DNA of 64,000 nucleotides, from NCBI RefSeq assembly GCF_932526225.1, contig NC_064035.1, positions 21,627,969-21,691,968 on the forward strand, given 5' to 3'. The number at the start of each line of letters is the position of its first letter. Within the stretch, counting starts at the first letter, position 1. The notes beneath the pieces are model-generated. The model was given only the letters and a program-made list of their open reading frames with translations, was not told the DNA's origin and did no database searches. The DNA comes from Nematostella vectensis. Lineage: Eukaryota; Cnidaria; Anthozoa; Actiniaria; Edwardsiidae. Shown here in pieces: positions 55,423-64,000 of this stretch. The translations under genes and the position numbers were made by a program.

Positions 55423-55942
55423 CTATTCCACCGAGAAAACAGATTATCAAACAAAATTTGGCCTTCCCTTACGGTACTCTTGATTAAAGGCAAATTTTTG
55501 TCTTATGTTTTTTTGTAAGTTTATGCTTTTTGTTTTGTTTTAAATTCAATCTTCAGCAACGCGCTGTGTTGCAGCTCATCAGTGTTTAACTCATGATTTA
55601 GCCTGATGATGGGAACCATGTACCTTCGGTGAGCGTTGGTGAGCATTATTAAGGATCAAGCACTATTCAATTAAAACACTGTTTGATGAAATCTCGAAAT
55701 AACCATTAAAAAAACAAAAGCATACTGTACTCTATTAACAAAATTAAATAAAAAGTGTCAAATATCTTCCCCAAATCAGCCGATAAAAATGGATAATTTC
55801 TCGTGCTTTTTATTTTGCTAGGATGACAATCCTGTACCTCTTTGGGATATTCTCATAATGCCACACTTGTCGAAAATCAACCCACATGTTCTTGCTGCCT
55901 TCTAACAGTTTCTCTTAAAATGTCACGCCCTTTAGTACCCAC
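55423..55942 (-). other. PRDM14 intron within the PR domain
   Basis: AT-rich, no repeat array, no other exon seen. Splits the PR domain after a MWE motif, an intron position I would expect to be conserved in the family. Confidence 0.75.
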
Positions 55943-56178
55943 CTCCCACATGTGTCTATTGTCAAGGTCTGTCCGAAGATCGTCCGGAAACACGATGCGT
56001 CCGGTGTAGGGTCCAAAGCGCGTGCCTCTTGGGATCATCACCTGGCTGCAAAACACGCCCACTTGGGTGGGGTCTGGCTTCCTAAGGATGCTCATCCCAC
56101 GAGGGACTGTCTGTTCCAAGGACGGCATATCAGCTAAGATAGGACTGCCGCGATAAGGGGATCGCGATAAATGATCTT
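55943..56178 (-). CDS. PRDM14: PRDM14 exon, first half of the PR domain
   Basis: Acceptor ttatgtcgcag before 56178 (phase 1 in), donor gag|gtgggt after 55943 (phase 0 out). It encodes EDHLSRSPYRGSPIL, then SILRKPDPTQVGVFCSQVMI, PRGTRFGPYTGRIVF and HMWE, as in the start of the PRDM14 PR domain (VGVF, G.RFGP..G). Exons for the N-terminal part must lie further right, and I could not identify them with confidence. Confidence 0.88.
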
Positions 56179-56395
56179 CTGCGACATAAAAAAAACAATG
56201 ATAAAACACTTCATCTTCTACAGCATGGTAAAAGCCATTGACATTATGGTTGCTGTCCTTTTTTATGGACTTCGAATAAAATTCAGCCGTTATCCTCCGA
56301 TCCACGACTCGGAAACATGACAACAGAGTTCTTGTCGTTTGGCGAATATGGGGATCAACTTTTTTAACAATTCTCAAAATTCTCAATATTTATTT

Positions 56396-56866
56396 CAATA
56401 CACACTGTAGCAATACATACTGTAGCAATACATACTGTAGCAATACATACTGTAGCAATACATACTGTAGCAATACATACTGTAGCAATACACACTGTAG
56501 CAATACACACTGTAGCAATACACACTGTAGCAATACATACTGTAGCAATACACACTGTAGCAATACACACTGTAGCAATACACACTGTAGCAATACACAC
56601 TGTAGCAATACATACTGTAGCAATACATAATGTAGCAATACATAATGTAGCAATACACACTGTAGCAATACATAATGAAGCAATACATACTGTAGCAATA
56701 CATACTGTAGCAATACATACTGTAGCAATACATACTGTAGCAATACATACTGTAGCAATACATACTGTAGCAATACATACTGTAGCAATACATACTGTAG
56801 CAATACATCCTGTAGCAATACATAATGAAGCAATACATACTGTAGCAATACGTAATGTAGCAACAC
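56396..56866. repeat. 15-bp minisatellite upstream of the PR exon
   Basis: About 31 copies of gcaatacatactgta with cacac and cataat variants. Since 15 is divisible by three, all three minus frames stay open for 98-160 codons (CIATV, VLLQY and MYCYS repeats). It lies in the likely PRDM14 intron upstream of 56178. Confidence 0.96.
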
Positions 56867-56939
56867 AGGGAGCTCACCTCTACGGTTTGAATAAATTTAG
56901 AGTTGTCTTTTAGCTTTGCGTTGTTGATTATTTTAGTGC

Positions 56940-57095
56940 GTGTGTGCGTTTGAATCTCTTGTCTACTTTTTCGGCCCCGGGGCTTTCTGGCGCTCTTTCA
57001 TTGGTGTTATCGGTCTAACGGCCGTCTCGACTGCGAAATGGCTTCCGTGTCACGACATACCAAGAAAAAAGAGACAAGGGATGAAACTCTCGCTA
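56940..57095 (+). repeat. Left arm of a 0.95 kb inverted-repeat pair
   Basis: Shares, in inverted orientation with 57735-57890: gtgcgtttg(a/t)atctcttg, tctactttttcgg, ctctggcgctct-like, tctaacggccgtctcgactg and aaagagacaagggat. The arms are imperfect, with several substitutions and small indels. Confidence 0.75.
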
Positions 57096-57215
57096 AAGTT
57101 TCTGCCACTAGCGTCTGGAGCAGAGGTGGACGAGGTGAAATGAGCGGAAATGGTATTAAAGCGTGACGTCACCTTTCAAAACTCAACGGCAATAGAACCG
57201 GCAAAATCTTTGAAA

Positions 57216-57244
57216 ATGGCTTCGGCATTCGACATCGTCAGCTG
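57216..57244 (+). CDS. Possible orphan first coding exon (low confidence)
   Basis: An ATG opens MASAFDIVS and is followed by a perfect-looking donor ctg|gtaagt at 57245. It lies between the two inverted-repeat arms, divergent from PRDM14. No second exon was found in the remaining 6.7 kb, though a large intron would allow it to lie outside the window. It could equally be chance. Confidence 0.25.
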
Positions 57245-57734
57245 GTAAGTAACAGTTTTAATTGATGATAATATTATTTCTTCGCATTTTCCTCATACGC
57301 AAGGATTCAGGGCAAAGGCACAGGAATAGGTTTAAAATAGGAACAAAATATATTCCATAGAAAAATTCGAATAAAAGACAACTCGTGGAAACAAAGAGAA
57401 GTGTAAGACTTACATATTTTTCTTTGAAGAGCTTTTTCCGCGTGTCTCAGTACGAGCGAAACAAGAAAGGGCTGGCGCGATTCTCTTATTATTACGCAAA
57501 CGGAAGTAGAAGGTTCTTATGCATATACTTCCGTCCACCTCTGCCTCGGATGAAACGGCAGAATAGAGCCAGAGAATGAAATGTTTGCGAGATGCATTAT
57601 TGTGGACATGAGAACGTATTTATTCATTTTTTAACATGACTAGCTTAAAAAGACATCTTTCTTCTATCGCTGTAGGAATTTTGGGCCGATGAATTTGAGC
57701 TAAAGATATTTGTCTGCCGTGTTTTCTAGGGCGG

Positions 57735-57890
57735 GTAAAAAGAGTTTTATCCCTTGTCTCTTTTTACTAGGTTTCTCGTGACACATCTCGCAGTCGAGAC
57801 GGCCGTTAGACTACTAACTAATGAGAGAGCGCCAGATAGCACCGGGCACCGAAAAAGTAGACAAGAGATACAAACGCACTCAATGTGTTC
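57735..57890 (-). repeat. Right arm of the inverted-repeat pair
   Basis: Inverted counterpart of 56940-57095 (see there). The spacer of about 640 bp also holds shorter inverted matches (gcagaggtggacg at about 57120 against ccgtccacctctgc near 57530), suggesting that the inverted structure once extended further inward. Confidence 0.75.
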
Positions 57891-60800
57891 TGGCAAGCGT
57901 GAATTATTATCTTGCATTCACAGGCAAGCTTCATTCATTTCATATGGAGCTATAATATGTTTATAAAAAAAATAAAAGACGTGAATTCTGTGGCCAATGA
58001 GTAACCCTGCTGGTGAAAGAACTCTCAAAACAGCAATGTCTTGTTTAGATATTAATTTGCGCGGCTATTCTAATGAAAATAATCCCTGCCCTATGCTACG
58101 TTTGTTAGTTCCTTATTACATTTTGTAATTTCAGTAGAAGATGCACTTTGCCTTGATTATTTCAAGTGTGAGTCTAAGTACGACTTCTAACTATGACGTA
58201 AACAAATCCATGATGGTTACCAGAAGGCTTGAGACATGACCCGAAGGAGGTTGACCACTTGACAGTCTAATGAATATTTACACATATGGTGGTTATGTCA
58301 TTACACCATTCAATGGCGGCTCATGGAAGACTTGTGTCCGTCTTGGAAATCTGTTATCCCTCATTAGACGAGCTGCTGTGTATTGTTTCACGTCCCCAGG
58401 GGGTATGTGAGACAAAGCTCAACTAGGGGGTAGTGCTTAACAATCGCGACTTTTGTCATAAACACACCACTTTAGCGGATAGCAGGATGTGAAGAATAAG
58501 TGTTTATTACGTAAAAAGTAGAGTAAAATGGTATGCGAATCTAATTGTGCCCTCTTTATAGTGATGGCACTCATTATTCTTTAAGCAATAATCTTAACTA
58601 CCAACGCCACTTCGGTGATACTTTGCCTAAACTATGGCTATGATTATCAATCTTTTGGGGAGGTTGGTTTTTTTACCATTAGCTATGTTACGCAAAATTG
58701 TCTGCGTGTAATATCCACACTTATCTATTTATAAACTTATAAACTTATAAAAAATGTATAAAGTTTAGAATATCAGTAATAATGAAATCTAAATAAGTAC
58801 ACGAAAAGGTTGGCTCGGTGATTTTTGCTGTTGCAATCTATCTAGTTTTCTAATTTCTATTTTATTTCAAGAAACATCGACGAGAACGGTAAATGGCGAT
58901 TAGCAAATGGACTACGGACCGAAAGAAACCATGGATCTTAAAAAATCTAAATCGTCTAAATATAGAGTAGATATGTATCAATCGTACTATTTCATTAAGT
59001 TCATTAATGTACGGTCCCGGCGTGTTTGGGGTTTATTCATGGACTGATGGTATCCATAAGCACCCTTTGGTCTTTTAAGCTTTAAAAAGCTGCCGCATTT
59101 GACATTTGCCTTTCGCTGTCTGTTGTTTCCTTTTTCTTTTTTTCTTTATTCCAAACAGCTGAAGCAATCGCTCAAAACACCAAGATCAAGAGCAATCTAT
59201 TGGCTAACACGCGCCATGGGCTTTCCCTTCCCTGCGGGTTTTCACAAAACCCAAACTCAACCAATAACTCAAGTGCGCTATTTGCTCAACTGAATTGGGC
59301 CGATAATAAACAAATCTAGCTGAATGTAAGCGGAAGAATGGATAAATCACTTATTCGAGTACCCCGTGATTACTCAGCGGGCGAAAAAACCATTTAACAG
59401 CAACAGCGCAATCGCCAAACCAAACAACCCCGAGGCCACGTTATAATAATACGCGAGCGCTAAGCGTTGTTAGCTCCCCAGGGCATTCTTAGCTCTCACT
59501 CTCCACTCTGTGTTATATACAGCACAATACAGATAGCCTACACACTGGCGTGGGGCTCTTAATCTAGTAAGACCCCGAGGGAAGTGTGCGCTCCCCTTGT
59601 CATAGTTTAGTTAGTGTGTGAGTAACTTAATTGTCACTATATGGCTTCGGTATTAGACTTGCTCAAGCACTACAAAAGGCCAAACAAATAGAGGAAAGGT
59701 ATCCATATCTCAGAGAGATAATCGCGGTTACGGTGCATTGTGCTCGTGCGGAGTGGTTTTCTAGAAAGTGGAGTTTGAAAGAAAAGCGACTGATGTGGAT
59801 GTAAACGGTTCTAATCTAACGGTGATGAGAATGCTGAGAGGATTTCTGATTTGCGTATCATCGATATTCTGTTTCTTTTTTTTAAGGCTTAACTTCCATT
59901 TCCATTAAGGCTGAACTTAAAGAATGGTTTCCGTCGCAACAATTTTAATTGTTAACTAGATGCAGTTATTTTCTCTCTGTTTTCCGAATTCGTGCGTTAT
60001 AATTACGGGTCAGTCTTGTCTATTTAAAGATGTTTCCTACTTCGTTCAGGTTTTCATCAGTTATGACACTGTCAAATATCGAAAAAAGTTTTCTCCCTTT
60101 ATCTGTTTATATGCTCTTTGAAATACTGGCGCTACCACCGCATCGATTTGCTACGAATTCAAAAATCAAATGAGACTAAATGTTCTCATGACAGAACACA
60201 CCCGTGTTTAAAAAGAAGGGATTCAGAAATTTGACTTTCTTGTCATGGAAATGACATGCTAAATAAAAACCAGTTAAACTCCGATAAAAAAAAAAAAAAC
60301 TCTCTTGGACCTTTCGAGCTAAAAAGGGCGTACGAGCCTTCTCTCCAAATAACCTTGCAATATTTCTCCATATTCATAAGGTTTTCTATTCCTCTTAGTT
60401 TTTCCTTGTTTTTAGCAGCTTAGAGAACTAGAGTTTAAGAAACGCGAACAAAGGTTTACTCAACTTGAGTCTCTAAATTTTGCACTTTTGACGTGTGGAT
60501 GTTGTAATAAGAGCTTTGTTTCTGTTCCGACAGCTCTAGCCATGTTTTCTAATTTCCTCCACTTTGATAACATCAAGTCTACTGGATGTCAAATTCGCTG
60601 GGTTTCATGAGATAACAACAGGACCGTACACCTACTGTCTAAAGCAAGCACTAAAACAGCCTGAGTATCAGGCTGGCTTGTTGTGGGAAAACCTTTTACT
60701 TCTTTGTCATTTTTTGCCATTTAGCCTCATATAAGGAAACTCCCGCTGCCACCTAAGGTTTAACGTCCAGAAATAATACCTAAAAGCTGCAGTTTCTGCT

Positions 60801-63800
60801 ATGAACTAGTTATCGGTGTGTACCTCGTGATAAGAAAATTCGTGATTTATGCCAAAGCCTGAGAAAATCAGTCGAAACATACACTTCCCAGCATATGACG
60901 CGATGTCACAACTTCAGATGAAATCAGTTTCGCGCGCTTCGCGTTGACGCTGTTTGAGCGGATTATACGTGTGTCTTTTTATTACTTATTGCGCTTATCT
61001 CTCGCTCTATCCGCGATATTAACAAGTTACATCCTAGCTCCTCTTAGACTGCGGACTCATTTCCTCTGCTAATTCTTGTTTATTTTGTAGAAATGGCATC
61101 GTACATCGCACAACCAGCGCAAAGGCGATCCCAGTTTTCAGTCAGTTTAAGATTTTCAATCTACCGACGTCGTTTTTTCGATTAAACCTTTCATCGAATC
61201 TTAACGAAAAAAAATCAAGTTAATACCGCACTTCGAAGGGTTCCTAAATCATTGCTTTTGAATATGGAAAAATTCCTCGTGAATTTATGAATGGTTCGGA
61301 TATAGCTTTTCCTCTGCGCTTATTTATACTGTTTTGGATCATGTTCTAAGAGCTTAATCTCAGCATTAATCCCAAAAATCTGCTCTTTACATTTCCCGAG
61401 TGTGAAATATCAGCATCAGCATTCCGCGATGGGCGTTTTTCTCGTGGGAGAGTTTCTGACCGCCCGTCTCTCTGAATGCAGTATAGAGGGAAAGCGAGTA
61501 AAACAGCATAATAAAACGAAAAAAAAATAAACGCTCATCTGTGCTAACACATCGCTGATGCCGCAGCCAGCCATTTAATAAACTCTTACTATGGAATTTT
61601 GTCTCTGTACGGGGTTCCGCTCCCTTGGGCTTTTTGCGCGTCCTTAGGAAGACGGATACTAAGAAGTTAGAGCGCGTTTGAGATAAAAAAAAATAAATAA
61701 AACGTACACTCGTAGAATTCTTGCCCAAAAATATGCACAATATCTGTTACTCTAATCGATTTTTTAAAAAGCCTGAGAATGAGAGTTACCTTGGTTCGTG
61801 GAGAACATGCTGGATGCTGTCTTACTCGCGCCGTGTGTAAGAGGCGTGTAGAGAGGGCTGTAAATATTGGGGCTATATACCGGCCTTACGTGCGTGTCTG
61901 GCGCGTTACGGCCTCGACAAAGTTAACGGCAAATTAAACTGTTTTCAACAGGAGTGCTTCTAACTGTCCCCCTTGTTGATACTGATACATAATTGAAACT
62001 TAATCTGCGTTTAGCTTATTATTCATTAGTTCTTATTCTGATGAAGTAGCTGGATCGCTATTCAGCCAAGCAGGTGCTACGCGCGATTGCAATCCGATCC
62101 TTGGTGTTTTCCGCGTACTTCGCACCTTCATTGTGGTGCTGCATCAGCGATATTTTTACCGCGCTTTTAAACAACCTTCCACCATCACACTCGGATCTAT
62201 TTTATACAGTAGCACAGCGAAAAGTGCTTGACGTTTCTTTTTCTCCCTTTTTCTTTTCTTGCGCACAATTGAAATCAATATAGATCACCGCGAGGTATAC
62301 CGTGAAACATTGATTCTCTCGGGGACTTCTGCGGGAATGATCACGTGACTAACAAATATCTCCTTTCTTTTGTCCCTTGCTAGATGATGATGTACTCCGG
62401 TGATTGAAGTGTTTTAATATGGCATGTGGGGCTTAATAGCTATGACCCAAGTATCTTACCTGTTGGGTTTGAGGGATGATAGTTTGTGATTGTTTATTGT
62501 AATCCATCTCCCCTGTTAGTGTAACCGAGTAGCACAAAATTACACGTCCTCAATAGCTTTCTGCGAGCCACCAAGGCCATGGATTTTCTCCAGCAAAGAT
62601 AAGATTTGGTATCAGATTAGTTAATAGCGTTTGAAAGTTGTCCAAGTGATTCAAAAGCCAAGCACGCCCTTTTCCAAGCTAGATCCAAATAGACAGTTCT
62701 TACTAAAATTTATTTCCAAATAGAAGCTCAAAGTCATTACTTGTTCGCCTGTAGTCTTAATTGGTTGATCATTTTAGCTGGGACAAATTAAACATAGACT
62801 AATGAACGGTCCGAAAATTCTATTGTGTCGTGAAGAGCTTGCTGAGAGCACCGAGGGGATTCTGACCTGAACGCCTTTCGGTATCGCGAAATACACCAAA
62901 TGAAGGTAATAACATACAGCGAACAGCAAGCTTTCGAGTAGCGCAAGTAGCGGGTGTTTGCGCGCGCACGGACCGAATCTTCTGGCTTGTGTTTGCGAGT
63001 GTCTATTTGATCGGATCCAAGAGCCACAACTTTAAAGTGTATGAGCGAGCGGGCAAGAATCATGCTAGAAGTACAAACTCCAAGATTGAGAACTGTTTCT
63101 TCTTTATTAGTTAAATAACGATAATTCGCGTAATTACTCTCGCCTTTAGTTTGATAAGAAAGTGTGATTTCATAAGTATAACACCGCGCAGAGTTATTAC
63201 TTTTGAGTTGACTTAATCACAACAAGGCGTGGTATGGAACTTCGATAGTAAAAGGCAAAAGGAAAGTTAGCATATTGTATTTCCTACCAAGGTATTAATT
63301 TCTCATTTTGCAGGTGAAATTCGGCGTTTGTTATGACAAAGCAGCAGGTTTTTCAACCAGCGGCTCAAATTTGTTTGAATCGCCAAAGGGCATGCTGCTT
63401 TTCAGCTGTTTTTATTTTCTAAAGTCTGCACGTACCGTTAGAGAAAGAGACAGTTTCAACGAAGCAGTCTTGCCACGCAATCCACAGGGTCCGTAACACG
63501 AGAATGGTTTTACTCGTTTTTCTTGTTGTAGAGTTTCAATAAGCATAAATCGTATTTTTAAAGAAATATTTCAAAATAAAGCTCAACTAAAACCCGCATG
63601 GCACGCTAGTGAGTTGTTTATAGTTATAAACAAAATTTGCGGTGCTTTTATTGGGGCCATGAATGGTAGAGTTATGAAACTTTGTGTCTCTGTGATTAAC
63701 GGTAATGGAGAAAAGAACTCGGCCTTTTTATTCCGTCGTGCGTCAAGACTTACTTATTGAACTTGGGATTAATTTGACGACCCGAAATCGATTTGCCTTA

Positions 63801-64000
63801 TGCTTCAGATTGCCCCTTTCCGCCGTTATCATAAGAAGACATAATATATTACATATATATACATATTAAAATTGTACTTCCCTTTTACAGTTGAAAAATT
63901 GCATAAATAATATATAGATTTAGGCACTGCCTAAAAGCGGAGCCAGCTGTATTACCCTATTATCATATTGGGAATTTTTGGGCAGTTTAGGGGTATGACC
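57891..64000. other. Six kb without a supportable gene
   Basis: AT-rich unique sequence, unlike the repeat-dense rest of the window. Items noted but not called: a 16-codon ORF at 59641 (MASVLDLLKHYKRPNK) after a GC-richer stretch (59400-59640) that could be a transcription start region, a 30-codon ORF from about 61092, and an acceptor-like tttgcag before 63315 followed by an open frame to 63496. This may be a long intron or a regulatory landscape next to PRDM14. Confidence 0.5.

Noticed and set aside
56364-56877. Three overlapping minus ORFs (CIATV, VLLQY, MYCYS repeats)
   Set aside because: 15-bp array open in all three frames.
59641-59691. 16-codon ORF MASVLDLLKHYKRPNK
   Set aside because: Too short, no splice donor, no homologue recalled; kept only as a note in the 57.9-64 kb region.
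61387-61740. 117-codon minus ORF
   Set aside because: AT-rich, low-complexity Phe/Ser/Leu composition, no domain and no flanking splice or context evidence.

Overview
This is a eukaryotic window, almost certainly from an anthozoan cnidarian and most likely a sea anemone. The evidence is intron-containing genes for deeply conserved animal regulators (a NAB co-repressor and PRDM14), a secreted MACPF pore-former-type gene, a fukutin/LicD-type glycan gene, and a virus-like element whose accessory proteins resemble repeat-encoded proteins I know from cnidarian genomes. The species call (Nematostella-like) is an inference; no ribosomal or mitochondrial marker is present. There is no bacterial-style gene layout, and I saw no tRNA, rRNA or CRISPR array.

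Layout. 1-7.9 kb: tandem repeats, a copy of a TTAA-type DNA element with an internal minisatellite, and one intronless MACPF gene (minus strand, 3055-4446) with a 1.5 kb 19-bp array just upstream. 7.9-14.7 kb: a 5.2 kb array of a 34-bp unit with higher-order structure, then a 25-bp array and a broken 3' end of the LicD-type gene. 14.7-23.9 kb: a GC-rich 9.2 kb virus-derived element (Polinton/Maverick-related) with long terminal inverted repeats, a packaging ATPase, a broken capsid gene, a broken polymerase-like gene, and intact penton-like and membrane-protein ORFs. 23.9-27.1 kb: a second copy of the left flank running into the complete last exon of the LicD-type gene. 27.2-28.4 kb: a 22-bp array, probably in that gene's intron. 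28.4-32.2 kb: intergenic, with small inverted-repeat elements.

32.4-45.3 kb: the NAB gene, five coding exons on the plus strand. Its third intron begins inside a 3.5 kb, 30-bp minisatellite that repeats the splice-donor region, and its fourth intron holds two nearly identical 1 kb TTAA elements. 45.3-51.3 kb: a foldback element, a 47-bp array, a BEL/Pao retrotransposon relic and a 3.3 kb 39-bp array. 51.9-53.5 kb: a 29-bp array. 53.5-56.2 kb: the PRDM14 zinc-finger and PR-domain exons on the minus strand (the 5' exons were not found), with a minisatellite in each of two introns. 56.9-64 kb: an inverted-repeat pair around a possible orphan first exon, then about 6 kb where I see no supportable gene.

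Tandem arrays make up roughly a third of the window (my addition of approximate array lengths). They create many long spurious reading frames, including two overlapping frames of more than 840 codons, which I do not annotate as genes. NAB and PRDM14 are convergent and both act in transcription. The MACPF and LicD-type genes look like unrelated neighbours. Within the viral element the genes form one functional set: genome replication (plus strand, left), capsid and DNA packaging (minus strand, middle), and virion or membrane proteins (right). It has several frameshifts or stops and no integrase that I can recognise.
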